Assembly (NCBI GenBank): GCA_003952965.2
Contig: CM025850.1
Coordinates: 23,371,461-23,435,460 of the forward strand
DNA length: 64,000 nt
Direction of reading: 5' to 3'
Source: Morella rubra
Taxonomy: Eukaryota > Streptophyta > Magnoliopsida > Fagales > Myricaceae
This document shows, in pieces, positions 34,875 through 47,360 of this stretch. Position 1 is the first letter of the stretch, and every line of letters starts with the position of its first letter. A program made the translations under genes and the position numbers. Below the pieces are notes generated by a model. The model was not told where the DNA came from, ran no database searches, and worked only from the letters and a program-made list of their open reading frames with translations.

Positions 34875-36265
34875 GTAGGACTGCACAACCGGAAATTCGG
34901 TCTGGTTTTTGGATCGAAATCTGGTTAGACCAGATTTTTGGTTGTGCTTAAATAGAAGGACCGGACCGCCGACCGGTTTTTTTTAGCTCAACATCTTAAA
35001 TTAAAAAAAATGTGAAGATTCATTCAAATAAAGTTTTATTTCTAATCATTTTATGGTCAGATCATTAACGTTACTGTGTTAGTATTAATAAATTTTGTTA
35101 AAAAATTATTCTTCTAATTTTAATAAATATATATTTACTTAATACTTACCAAAATGAATATATAATCAAAATAGCTATTATTCTTGTATTTTATCCAATT
35201 GCAAAGAGACTATAGTAATTAGTATAAAAGTATTTGATTCTATCCCCCTATCCCAATTGAAAAATATTGATATATAAAATAGTGTTTATGAGAAAAATAG
35301 ATATCTAGTTTTTCTTACATTAAGCTGTTTACATTGCTTTGATTTCATTATCTCTGATTCATTATCTTACCCTTCTATTTCCCAATTGGTTTACATGATG
35401 AAATATAAGGATTAGTTCATATCTCTAAAAATTAACTTGATTTCACAGTTCTTTTCGTGTTGAAAAAGGTCAGATGAAAATAATTATTCTAATTGATTTT
35501 AGTTTATTATAGTCTTGTACTATTTAGTACTTAGAACATGCTATATTATAACATCTAATTTCTTAATCCCTGAAACTCTTAAATGGTCCAGATAAATCGA
35601 AGAATAGAATTAATGCTCAGTGAGATTCTTCCTTAAAAATTACTCCCTATATTCCTAAGTCTACTTTATTTATCGAAAAACATATTCTAAGTATAACTTA
35701 ATGAATTATAAAGTTTAATATTAAATAAAGGAGTGATTTTGAACATTGTAGTTATAGGACTTAGGATAATCCAATTATCCAAGAAATCAAAATATATGAA
35801 GTCTTAAACTAAGCCCATAATGCGAGATTATTAGGTCCTGGGAGGGGAGTTGTTTCTGGGGCATGGCCGGGATATTATGAGAGTCTTGGCTTATTTCGAA
35901 AAGTGATGTTCGAAGTTCTATACTGAACCGGGAGACAAATTAAAGTATATTGGCTATCTCAGGATTTTGCGCTGGATTACTGACTTGGAGAAATGAGTGC
36001 AAAACGATCGTTCTGCATATGCTATTTTTAAATTTTTTAAAAAAAGTTTAATTAAAAATTAAAAAATTAAAATTACATATGAATTCCTTGCACTGGTGAC
36101 CCAGTACCGGGTCCATACCGTTTCAAATCGCGCGTCACTTGGACCCGAATATATTTTTTTAAAACCCACCAAGAACCGGTCGGTATTCCGGTTTTAACTC
36201 GGGTTTTTTTTTGGCAAAAAAATCTGGTCCCGTTTGACCATTTTCACTACATCCGGTTAAACGGA
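34875..36265. mobile_element. Possible hAT-like element
   Basis: CCGGTTTT/TCTGGTTTTT-type motifs cluster at both ends (34885-34985 and 36105-36265) around an AT-rich core, as in the hAT element at 5671-7378. The left TAGGACTGCAC and right TTTTCACTA ends pair poorly and I find no 8-bp duplication. Confidence 0.3.
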
Positions 36266-36269
36266 CCAA

Positions 36270-37440
36270 ATTATATTGGCAGAACTAAGTTTTTGAATTG
36301 AAATCTAATTGTTGGCGTCGAACTTAAGGCGAAATGACAAGAATTTTTTGTTTTAGCATAATGTAAAAATTGTCTTAGAGTTATAAAGTCGAAAATTAAG
36401 AACTAAAATTATTAAAAATATTAGAATACATGTACTGTACTATGTACTACAACTGAAAAGATACAATGTATCCTACGATTTTGCATCATACTCTTGTGAA
36501 AACCATATACCAGTTGTTCTTTAACAGCACCAATTTTTTCAACTTTCCTTCTCTTCTCGAGTCCATTAGTGTAGACAAGCTTCCTTTTTTACTTGCGTAT
36601 TTTGCTTAGCAGCATTGATCAAGAAGAAATTGCTTTTCCCAAGTCCCTCAATAACAAATATCTTGATAGTTCATGGGGGAATTTCAGAAATTAAAATACC
36701 AATTGAGAGGTGCACTGTGCACAATTATGTCTAACCAGTTGATCACCAAATCTATGTCCAAAGATGAGCTAGCACATGCAATATGAACAAAAAAGAAAAA
36801 ACACCAACTCACTAAGAAAACTTCAAAAATTCACAGCAAAACAATATATTAGCAGAAAAATTGAAATTACAGAACCATCAACCAATAAACCAATAAAAAT
36901 TACAGAAAAATCCATTTTACATAAAAAGCTCAAATAAAAAAACTCTAGTTGAATTCCCTATTGACATCCCCGCCAAAAAAAAAAACTCTAGTTAAAAAAA
37001 CCCTATTGACATTCCTGCCTAATAAAAAACTCTAGTTGGCCTGGCCTGATGGGTATCGGGCCCACGCCAAATAATGATAAAAAAAATACATATGAAAACG
37101 TCTTTTGGGCGAACGAATGGGTATCGACCGCCCTCTCTCGTTCGGCCACTGCTCTCTCGTTCGGCCACTGCCTACTTCGAAGGTATGGAATATTGATAGA
37201 AGGCAGTGCTCGGAGAGGGAAAAACTTTTGAGAAAAACAGTCGTACAAGGTTGTCCATAGATAGTGACAGGAAGTTAGGAACAGACAACTTCTGGATAGA
37301 TACAACGTCCAGGCCTATCTACCGTATTTTAAAAACGAAAATAGAATTTTTTTTTTTTTTTTATGGGTTTGGATAGACACAGAATCCAACTCTCATGATC
37401 CTAAATTCCTAACTTCCTTGTAAGACGCGGAGAACTAACC
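36270..37440. other. AT-rich intergenic DNA
   Basis: Short direct repeats such as AAAAAACTCTAGTT (36940-37035) and TCTCGTTCGGCCACTGC (37135-37175) are visible. No gene. Confidence 0.4.
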
Positions 37441-37660
37441 GTAACCACCATGTTCACAAACCACGATTTCATGATCTCTGGAAGTTATATTAATCGACAC
37501 ATGAACTACAATGAGCTGAACAGAACAGCTCGGCAAACCACAATTTCATTCATCCAAAACCACAATATGCCCATCTTGAACCCTTCCAACCCAAACCTTC
37601 CCCTCGAAAAAACTATAAAACAAATAAAAAAATCTTAAGAATACAATCACTATGCTTAGG

Positions 37661-37981
37661 TTAGCCTGCAATAGTCCCAACTTGAAGTTGATGCTGGGGT
37701 TGTGGAATTTTTGCCGAGAAAGGCTCCAGTCTCGGAGAGCTTTTGTCCGAACCCCCCCGCCGTAGACCAATCATGAGCGCCATGGCGTTGAATATGTTAC
37801 GCTTGATCTGGCCTCTCCTTGGAGGAGGCTTTGCGTGTGTGACCCATTCGATTTCGGTTCGGGGATTGTCATCTTCTTGAAGTCGAAAGTATAGAGAGAG
37901 AGAAGTTGGTAGAACAGAGCAAAAGGGCAAAGAGAAACAAAAGAATATAAAGCTGTGCAGTGATTTTTCTGGTTCTGACAA
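37661..37981 (-). CDS. Unrecognised open frame, possibly an exon
   Basis: A 106-codon frame has a hydrophobic, Ser/Phe-rich start, then a charged, Pro-rich tail (EDDNPRTEIEWVTHAKPPPR, then GQIKRNIFNAMALM). It lies in a locally GC-richer block. I do not recognise a family, and it may be chance or an exon relic. Confidence 0.2.
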   Translation of the reverse strand: MSEPEKSLHSFIFFCFSLPFCSVLPTSLSLYFRLQEDDNPRTEIEWVTHAKPPPRRGQIKRNIFNAMALMIGLRRGGSDKSSPRLEPFSAKIPQPQHQLQVGTIAG

Positions 37982-37999
37982 GGGATGGATTTGTTTTGT

Positions 38000-38850
38000 T
38001 TTTCTGAGAATTTGAACAAGGAGAGAGGGGTTTCAAATTTAGGAACACAGAGACGGGTATAGATTATATTTGTATAGTGTTTCAAAATATTTTCAAACAC
38101 TTTTCATACTTATTTTTTTTATTAATTTTAATAATTTTTTTTAATTTTAATTTTATAACACGTTTAACCGATCTTAAAAGAATTTATACTATTTTTAACA
38201 AAACACAAACACAAAAAATTATTTTAAAATCTAAACCAAACATAACTATAGAGTTGCGAGAAAATGTGTCTCGTATTTAGGTCTGTTTGCAAATCCAAAT
38301 TTTACACTTTTTAAAATTTTAATATAATAAAAAATTATAATATAATCTCTCGATTCATCAAATCTCACTTATTTTTATAAATTTTTTTATTTTTAAACTA
38401 TTCCGACAAAGTTACCTGGACCAGCTGCCAGCTGGTTTCTTTCCCTCATTCCGAGAGTCTTTCATCTCGTCACTCTCTATTCGTATTTTTGTTTGTCGTT
38501 AACATTTTTTATTTCTTAAACTCCTGATGCGACAAAGAGTGTATATCGAATTAAAAACTAAAGTTTTAACATTAATTTCGTCGAACTGGCTTCAGGCCAG
38601 CTGGCCAGCGACTTTTCAGTGGTGTGCGGCGTACCGGCTGCTCCCTCTCTGTCGTTAAACTCCTGCCCTTCCCCCCGCACTCTTCAAATTTGCTTAGCCG
38701 GGAAGAAATCTTCAAGAGCCAATTATAGAAGCAATATTGAAAGTCTAGAAGAATGATACCCAGCTAGCAAGCTGGCAAGTGGAAAAAAAAAAAAAAAGCT
38801 AGCAAGTGGAAAATATAAAGAGCAGAGATTAAAATTTAGTTTGAGAGGTG
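38000..38850. other. Intergenic DNA, nothing recognised
   Basis: AT-rich sequence with a short A run near 38780 and no product-like frame. Confidence 0.4.
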
Positions 38851-39063
38851 ATTTCAATGTGTGAGACTCGAAGTACCTATGGGTTATTATAGGAGCGCAA
38901 GTGGCCAATCTCTCGCTTTTCCTTGTGTGAAGTTTATGGTGCACGACACTTTAACTTTTGAGATTGATAGAAAAAATCTTTGTCTGGGTGCCTCTCCCTT
39001 TGTGCCGGCAGGTAAAAGGACAGGCTTTTACAATGATTTTTGAGCAATTTCGAAGTGTGCCGT

Positions 39064-39815
39064 CGAGTGGTTAACGGTAGTAGTGTAAGTGATGGTTCAA
39101 TGAAAATTGTCAGTATAATTGACAGAATCATATAATTAATATTATTATTGTACCATTAAGGCACAATAACCGCCATTGCTAATGATGGTATTAACGGTAA
39201 CGGTTATACTAACCGCTTAAACCGTATAACTATTGGCTAGGAAAAAAAAAAAGACTTTTATTTCGACTTTTTTTTTTTCACTATTTTGGACTATTTTCCT
39301 TGGATTTTTTTTGGACCATTAAGACCATTTGATGCCTATATATAAGCAACAAATATAATCATTCAAATATCATAACCTGTTTAAATTTTCAACATAATAT
39401 CATAATCAATAAATTATATCAAATGGACAAATATCATAACCTATTCAAACATAATATCATAATTATTAATAATCATAACAAATATAATAAGCTGTCCAAA
39501 AGTCCAACATAATATCATATTCAAACATAATGACTAAAGTTCAATAAAAGTATCAAACAATGTGACATAAACCAACTAACATATTCTAACAAAAGCCCAA
39601 CAAAAGTATGTCACATAATCAAATCAATAATCATCTAAGTCTCAACTAGGGGTTAACGGTAGTGTAGGTGACAGTTTGGCAAAACCGTCACCGCAAATTG
39701 ACGGAATCACATATTTGACACGCCACCGCACTGCTAAGGCACAATAACCGTATCGGTAGCGGTGGCGGTTTTAAAGGTTAAAACCGCCACCGCCAGTGAA
39801 AATGAGCACCCCTAG
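39064..39815. mobile_element. hAT-like compound insertion in copy A of the duplication
   Basis: Copy B lacks this segment, which shows it is an insertion. Two related starts occur inside it (GGTTAACGGTAGTAGTG at 39069 and AGGGGTTAACGGTAGTGTAG at 39648), both followed by AAGGCACAATAACCG. The segment ends ACCCCTAG at 39815. The last 170 bp (39646-39815) are bounded by CTAGGGGT and ACCCCTAG. This looks like one element nested in, or tandem with, a relative. Confidence 0.55.
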
Positions 39816-39960
39816 TGGCATTAGTCATGCGATGGTCTTAGATAGAAAGGCACGGTCCGGTGGACCAAAGCCTGTCTAGACCTTCTCAAAATTTTGGGTT
39901 CCCCTTATGAGTCAAGACCCCGTTGGGTGTATATTTCTTTCGGCCCATAGTCTATCTGGT

Positions 39961-40540
39961 GTTTTGCTTAGGACTAACTGGGCCGATTGGGCCAATATTT
40001 ACGGGCCATCATTGTTCAATCAAACCTAACATGTTCAAAGTGTGCATTATAACTTTTTGCTAGTTTGAATATTTTTGTTCAAAGTATGCGCAAATTAGAA
40101 ATTTTAGGTCTAATAGAGAATTAGAGTGTGTTCATCCCAAATTTTTTCTTAAACAAATTGAAAGTTCAAAATTAGTTTTGTAAGAGACAATAATTGGAAG
40201 GTTTGAAGTATATTTTATTCTATCTACCAATATCCTTGACATTTTCTTCCCTCCAAGAGAATGTCTCATTTGTCTCGTCGGGAAGCAAACGTAGGTAAAT
40301 ACTTTCATTCACCATTTCTTTTCCCATGCAATTCTCTTTAAGGTTTGTGATTGACCATTTCAACAGGTTATGTTAGCAACATAAAATAGGCTTATAATAA
40401 CATAGTGTCCCTTCTCAAAATTCGCACCACCTTTCCCAGCCTCTCCCGGTTGTGCACTGCGGGTAAGAAATATTTTCATTTTGATGACTACTTATTTGCA
40501 TTAAAGCCGTTTACAGAAATCCGAGCTTACCTCTTTTTTT
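39961..40540 (+). promoter_or_regulatory. Promoter-like block, near-identical to 58626-59205
   Basis: Just inside the left edge are ACTGGGCC, ATTGGGCC and ACGGGCC, which resemble clustered Site II (TGGGCC) elements typical of plant genes for mitochondrial or translational proteins. Downstream are ATGTCTCATTTGTCTCGTCG and possible splice signals (CAACAG, then GCACTGCGGGTAAGA). These would frame a short exon reading SLLKIRTTFPSLSRLCTA, a composition like an organelle presequence. The gene body is not found. This function is inference. Confidence 0.4.
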
Positions 40541-41110
40541 TTGTGTGTGTGTGTGTGTTTTTGTTCGCTTTTTGACCAAATCAAAATCTCGAGTCTTTAT
40601 CAAGTAAGAGTTTACAAAGACAGTCCCAATTTATTACCAAGTCAAATCTTGCCTCATTCTCAATTGTAAGAGTTTACAAAAAACAGTCCAATGTATTTTT
40701 GTTTTGTTTTGGCAAAGATAAACTTCATTAATTAATGGATAATACCAGAGTAGAGAGAGACAGTAAAAAGTTATTAGGACCCAAAAAAAAAGTAGTAAAA
40801 TTAACAGGGGATCAGGATTCTCTTCAAAATGAATTGAATGATCGAATTCGAGGAGAGATAAACGTAATGTGTGAACCCTACAATTTCAATGTTGTCCGTT
40901 TTAATTACTAAACAATATGAACCATATAACATTCAATGCAAGATGTGTCTATCTTTTTTTGAATTTAACTATCCAATTCGAGTTGTAAATTGAAGAAAAT
41001 CTCTATCCGTTAATAGATGATGATTATAAGTCTTTTCTAATATTAGGAATCCATTCAAATGAGGACGAGTACTGTTGCTGGAGAATGTTATGAATGGAGG
41101 CAATAATGGA

Positions 41111-41870
41111 AAAGCTTTGCCGATGACTAGCGAGGTATGCATTACGAATCCAAAGGTAATAATAAAAAGTGAAATTCAACATGAGAGTCTCTGTTTTCTG
41201 AAATAGTTTGGATTTTTTTTTCATCGAGGTAACTATTTATTAAAAATTTCATAGAGAGGTTAGAGCGAATTACACATGCAGCTCATGAAGAACCTTCACT
41301 AGAAAAGAAAGGAAGCGTCTAAAATTCCTAGGGGACGCAATCTTGGATGTCCGCTCGTGGGAAGTATATATATGGAGAAAGAAATCACAGACTTGGGTCA
41401 ATATGGCAGTTTTGACAAACATAGGTTATCTACCTATTTAGTCCCAAAATTTTGACTCATTTTAATAAATAATCCTTAAGTTTTCAAATTGATTATTAAA
41501 GTCCTTGAGTTTGTAATTTTTTAAAATTATTTTTTAAAATTTTTTGTTTTTTGTTTTAAATTAAAACAAAACAAATTATTTAAAAACAAAAAAAAATTAA
41601 GGAAAAAAGCTTTAAAAATCAGAAGTCAGATGATTTTAATTTGGGGTGACAATGTCAATTTATGATTGAAACTGACGTGTGAATCGTTAACTTTGAGAAT
41701 AAAATTTTAAGAGACGAATTTCTTTGACAAAAACTATAAACTAAGGACCTCTACGATCAATTGGAAAACATGAAGACGATTTGTTAAAAGGGGTCAAAAT
41801 CTAAGAAAGAAATGGGTACTCAACCCAACAAACAACTCTCTTGCAATTGAATTTTTGTTTAGCTTCTGGT
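41111..41870. other. AT-rich intergenic DNA
   Basis: No gene or terminal repeat is recognised; long A/T runs near 41520-41610. Confidence 0.4.
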
Positions 41871-43100
41871 CTTTTTTTTTTCCCTCAATAAACCAACATT
41901 TCCATTAAAAACTAAACCAAACCAAAGTCAGAGTCGCAATACAGAATAGAAGAAGGAATACAAGCAGAATCCATAAAACTAGACAGGCCAAAGAGAGCTA
42001 CCCAACGAGCAAGCAAATGAGCTTGAAGATTGAGTCTCCAAGGAACCCAATGAATTGCCCAAGTTGATTGTGCCTTGAATAAACGTCTAAGCGAGAAAAC
42101 AAGATCTTCAATTTTCCAACAAGGAGGAGCAACATCCTGCTCAATATCTTCACACAGGAGACGACAGTCCGATTCAAAAACAACCAAAGACCAGCTATGC
42201 TGCAGCACAATCTCCGCTACATGAACAACGGCCATAGCTTCACCCACCAAAGGGTCCGTAGCCTGAATAAGTTCCATGTCTGCGATATAGAGAGAACTAG
42301 AGGAGTCTCGACAATAGACGGCTACGTACGATCCATTATGATGTATAGTAATGTTAAAGTTGATCTTAATTCATCCGCATCCGAGGGCAACCAAGAATAA
42401 GAGAGAGAGAGAGAGAGAACAGACCAACCAAGCCGACTGGTGATCTAAGAATCTACGGGCGAGTGATGATCTAAGATCCGAATACACCATCACTTTATCT
42501 TCATGAAAGGCTTGATTGTGAGAAAACCACAAAACATCAAAAAGCAAAGCTGCATGGAGAATGAACTTGTTGATACATGACCGAGGTATCCCCAAGGTGG
42601 AGTCAGCATTGATTAAGAGTCAAACCCATTCTGCAGGAGAAGAAACTGGTATACGAGAAATATCCAGATGCCAAACAGAAGAGTTCCAGAGATACCAGAT
42701 TGCCAAACAGTCATGAAAAATTTGCAGGATAGAATCATGAGCAACTCCACAATTAGCACAAGCCTGAAGCGGCAAACTACCCCTAGCAGCAAGAAGATAA
42801 CAGGGAGCTCGAATTGGAAGAGCTTCAAACACCACTTTCCAAAGCAAAAGCTTAAGCCGGTCCTGGAGAGGAAGTTTCCATAGCAGAGTCCAGTTTTGTT
42901 CATATAAAAAACATTGCTAGGCCCGACGAGCCGATTGAGCATGAAGAACAACTTCCTTCACAGATAAAGAGCCTCGAGGGTTGGGGTGCCAAATAAAAGA
43001 ATCTTTATGACGCAGGTCAGGTGGAGACATAGACAAAATGTGAGAAACAACATCCGCAGTGAACCAAGAATATAGCCTCCAATGTCTAGTTTGCTTATCT
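41871..43100 (-). pseudogene. 3' end of a LINE: zinc-binding RVT tail and RNase H (truncated)
   Basis: Read on the minus strand, the segment begins in SWFTADVVSHIL and FIWHPNPRGS. It continues into the zf-RVT region (LWKVVFEALPIRAP...LQACANCGVAHDSILQIFHDC, with Cys-X2-Cys and His/Cys). It ends in an RNase H-like domain, 42277-41912 (EAMAVVHVAEIVLQHSWSLVVFESDCRLL, then HLLARWVALFG). Frames are broken several times between these parts. A poly-T run on the plus strand at 41871-41881 is the LINE poly(A) tail. The reverse transcriptase core and endonuclease are absent, as expected for a 5'-truncated insertion. Confidence 0.8.
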
Positions 43101-43578
43101 CAGTGAAGGGTATTCAATATATTAGAAGAAGACTTCGCAGTATAGACTTGTTATGTTGTCTTCCAAGTTTCATTTACGACATGATTAACTTGTCATGTAA
43201 TGTTGTATTCTTTCTCCACAAAAAGCCTTTAGTAACTTAAGCATTAGACTGTCCTCGGTTTAAAAAGGGGGCACCCTTCATTTTTTTCAGCCCAATGGCA
43301 ATTGTGAAAAATAAAAACACAATACTTTATGTTTTTGGACAAAAATCAATCAACTCTCCTTAAGTAACAACATAAGTCCAAAAATCAATCAACTCTTTTC
43401 AAATTTCAATCTGTTTTATTGACCCTCATGTTTAAAAAACAATCAATCTTCATCTTCCCTTTGATTTAGCTTTTAAATTATATACAAAATGACCATAATA
43501 TCCTTCCACGATAAAAATATTAAAAATATTGTCTTTTCACACAAACTTCAATAATTTCTCTTATAAAAAAAAAATATA

Positions 43579-44289
43579 TCAAATCTTCTCTCTCCAAGTG
43601 AAAAAAAGGTCATTATCACCCAAGTAGCTTACAATAATTCCAAATGGTTGTAGAAGTTCGGTATACCATGAAGAGTCCCTTGGAGAGTTAATGAGACAAT
43701 CCATGGAGCCTAAATAATCCATGACATGAGGAGACTGAATCAGCTTGTATTGCTGGTATGTAATCATATTACATAGGAAAGACTGAATCGGCTTGTATTG
43801 CTTATATGCAATCAAATTACGTAGAAAAAATTTGTATCATCATCTATTTCCAACTGTGGGATTTTCATTATCTAATTGTTTAACTTTATGTCAAACAAGT
43901 TACCCCTCTCTAATTTGTTGAATTTGACTCCAGCCACGATAAGCACAATTTGACTCTATCCCATTGCTAAACTTTAGGCAAACTACTACTGCTTAGCATA
44001 CCGAGATCTTTCTTTGAATTCTCTCAAAGCCATGATATATCTTTCCACACTACTTTCCTCTGTCCTTCAAAGTATTGATTGTAGATAGCACAATTCGTAA
44101 TCTTCCATAGAACCCTAGGCCATCCTTGCCGTGGTTGTAAGGACCGATAGCAAGCACACTAGGTTTATAAGCCTTCTCATTTACCACGCATAACTGGTGA
44201 TTCACTTTGAGTATGCAAACCTCTAAATTGATTGGAGTCCAATCAAGAATCATTTTGTGAACAAGAGAGGAGATATGATCAACTACCAA
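43579..44289 (-). pseudogene. DUF247 (UPF0481-type) plant protein pseudogene
   Basis: The minus-strand frame 44289-44050 holds ILKVNHQLCVVNEKAYKPSV followed by LAIGPYNHG. This is the conserved N-terminal signature of DUF247 proteins (I-x-x-V-P...N-x-x-A-Y-x-P-x-x-x-S-I-G-P-x-H-H-G). After a broken stretch, 43815-43579 gives MDYLGSMDCLINSPRD and IIVSYLGDN, matching the DUF247 mid-region around Y-x-x-x-M-D-x-L-I. The C-terminal membrane anchor and large parts between are lost. DUF247 proteins are membrane-associated plant proteins; grass members sit at self-incompatibility loci, but nothing here suggests a working one. Confidence 0.75.
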
Positions 44290-44944
44290 CTTGGGTCATA
44301 TTCAAAAGAACTTGTCTACATTAGATACATCATTGTGAAAATTTTATCACTAATACTAAAACATTAACAAATGTTTTAAAAAAATGGAGATTTTTTCTTT
44401 CTCATAGGGCAAAGATGTCACGCCCCGTGCCAGTACTTACCCCCTAGGCTTCCTATCGCAATGGAATGCACACAAGCGGGGATTACGACACGAATAAATC
44501 TGATAATAGGCTTTAAAAACAAACTTAGCGGAAATAGTATCTTGAAATGTATAAGTATATTAAAGAAGGAAAAATAATAATTTTCAGGGATTTAGCAAAA
44601 AAGTCACACGAAATTAAATAGGAAAATAAAATGGATTAATGAAGGATATATCAAAACTACAGTTAATAATTTAAAAGTAGGTTGTAGTGTAAGGAGGGAA
44701 GAATAAAAGGAATTACACCAACATATTGATTTGCTTTATATAGGTAGCACTTTACAAAGAACAAAAACCCTTTACGAAGATACAAAAGTAACGAGATAAT
44801 AAATACAAAAACAGAGATCCAAAAGTAACAAGATAATAAATACAAAAAAGGAAGTTGTCTACAACTTTCTGTCCCACCATACCCATGAAACCGATTAACA
44901 GTAACAGGACCTAAAACAACAAATGACTACTACTGATGTCTAGT

Positions 44945-45255
44945 CCATCTCTGACTCAGTGTCGGAGGTTAGGTCGATAATCTCATTATCCCCGTTGCCT
45001 TCCACTAGAGGTGCCGGTGGAGAAGGGACAACGTGCAGAAGAGCCGGATCAACATCGACAAACCGAAATCCTCAACTCGAGGAACTGGAGGTGCAGATGG
45101 ATCCTTGAGGTACCAATGGGGCTCGTACCCCACGAATACCTCAAAAGATTCGTGACATAAGTCCATAATTTAACCACTACTATGTAGGGATCAACATCCA
45201 AATCTGCTCGCTCATAAATGTCAGCATCTGATTGTCCGATGTCCACAACAGTACA
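44945..45255 (-). pseudogene. Copy of the LTR-embedded DLTSD reading frame
   Basis: On the minus strand the segment begins VDIGQSDADIYERADLDVD. It continues in two other frames through ESFEVFVGYEPHWYLKDP and PSPPAPLVEG, and ends NEIIDLTSDTESEMD at a TAG (44940s). It is the counterpart of 32592-32928, with different frameshifts. The strong protein-level match in spite of frame damage suggests the ancestor was coding. Confidence 0.5.
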
Positions 45256-47169
45256 TACAAAAGATTAAACAATAAAAAGGGTGAGTCCTATTGACTCAAG
45301 TAAAGGGAGAAAAAAGAATATGCCACACAAAATATATAAGCATGATTAATCAAAATAATCTGCAAGCATCAATAACACTAAACAGGAAAATGATGCAATG
45401 CATGAATGATGCATCTGTTTCCCGATCACTGTACTTTCTTTCTTTCTTTCCTCATTCTGTTAGTCGAGGTGTCCTTTGATCGCTCTGTTTAACCCCCAGA
45501 GTCAAGGTTGTGCGTCCCTCCTCTCCTCTGGGACTGTCCCGTGCCCCACCAGGACCCTTGTCAAGCGTGTTTCACGCCAGGGATACCAACCACTATCCTT
45601 TCAGTGGTGGCTTGCACTATCCCACTGTGATCGGTACCGTCACCCTGTCATCGGACCACCTCTGGGTATGGGTTTCATTCCGGTCATGTGTTTAGTTCGG
45701 TCAATAGCTTCCCCATACCTATGATATGTTGATGCAACATGTATCAAAATGAGCAATAGATTTCATGGACCAATTGTCATATAAAATGCATATAAAATAA
45801 AACAATCCAAATTCACAGTAACTCCTCTTAATCCATAAATGAGTGTTCATTTCATGATATTCATGCATTAGACTCGGTTGAACTTAACACGTAGCACATG
45901 CTGTTAATAGGCAAGTCCAACAACTTATACAATGAAGTTATTTTTATTCATTGCTAACCCAATAAGACTGGCTGTCTTTAAAAGAAAGGATTTTAGAGCT
46001 CTTGGCTAGTTTCAAAGAAAATCCTCCCCGGGCACATTTTATAAATCAAAGTCTCCCCGGGCACATTTTATAAAAGTTTTCCCGGGCATATTTTATAAAG
46101 GTTTTCCTGGGCATGTTTTATCAAAGTTTTCCCATGCATGTTTTATAAAAGTCTTCCTGGGTATGTTTTATCAAAGTCTTCCCAGCATATTTATAAAACA
46201 TCAGTCTTGGGCCAAGGGCATATTTTATAAAAGTCTTCCCGAGCATATTTTATAATAGTCTACCCGGGCACGTGTTATAACAGTCTACCCGGGCATATAA
46301 AACAAAAGGCTTTCCCGACCATATATATAACGAGTTTTTCTTTCTCAAACTTCACGACTCAAAGGATCTAGCCCCAGGTGGTCCACCAAACGTCTTTTAG
46401 TCCTTTCTCCTTCGCATTTTATCACAGTGATAATATGTTACTAGTCTTTTCTCATCTCATGGCAAAAGTCACGTTTTATACACTACCCGAATTACCCCAA
46501 TCCCCCATATTGTAACTTGGTTCACCTTACCTTAGTTGAGTGTATACTGCCTCTCCTTGAATGAAAACACCTAAAAACAATAGGACACTACGTTAGAAAA
46601 AGAAGAGCTAACAACTGAAGGGAAGGAGAAGGTGCAGACCGAGACTACCTCGGTCTCGTTTCCCTTGGTTCCTCTTTCCTTCGTTCAGGGGGTCTCTCTC
46701 ACGTCGCTCTCCCTTTCTTTCTCTCTATCGGTTTGGTGAAAAATTCTATATGTCTCGGAAGCACTCCTACTTCACGTCTCTCTCTCTTTTATTCTTCTAG
46801 TTTATACTATAAGTAGAAAGCAACGGATTCACGGTGTACTCCCCCTACTAGCCTATAGGTCTAGACCCAGTCATTAGAGAGAGAGGGATAACGAGGTCGT
46901 ACACGTCTGCTGCCACCAGAATCTTCACCTCGTACGTCTATTGTACACGCAACACGCCAAAAAGAGAGAGCCAATCGCCATCTTCACCTAGGCGGTCAAA
47001 TAAGAGGAGGGAGGTAAAACGTGAAATGGGATAAGAGTGCATCTAATGCTATGCGTACGGTTAGGACACGTAAAACGTACATGCAAAAGGAAGCTCAACT
47101 AACGTAAAAACTGGGCATACCGGAAGCTCAAACAGCCCGGGTCTAGGGCTGAAACAGCCCGAGGTCCTG

Positions 47170-47360
47170 GGCTTAAACTATTCAGGGTCCAGGGCTTACA
47201 CAGCTCGGGTTCGAGAACTCAACGAATCGGGGTCAAGAGCTTAACTACTGGGGTTGAGAGCTCAAACTGCTTGGGGTCGAGAAATCAAACTCGCTCGGGA
47301 TCGAGAACTAAACTGCTCGGGGTCGAGAGCTCAAACTGCTCGGGGTTGGGAACTCACACT
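47170..47360 (-). repeat. About 25-bp tandem repeats in the solo LTR
   Basis: CTCGGGGTCGAGAGCTCAAACTG-like units recur about seven times with substitutions. Confidence 0.8.

Larger units (their letters stand above)
38850..41110. repeat. Segmental duplicate of 58255-59780 (copy A)
   Basis: It is colinear with 58255-59780. The match is divergent at the left (AGGTAAAAGGACAGGCTTTT and ACCTTCTCAAAATTTTGGG are recognisable in both), almost identical from 39961 to 40540, and weak and gapped from 40540 to 41110. Copy A additionally carries an insertion at about 39064-39815. Confidence 0.75.

Noticed and set aside
45476..45724. Open frames in the solo LTR
   Set aside because: They cross the conserved non-coding LTR landmark (the GACAGGGTGACGGTACC region) and are shadows of the LTR repeat.
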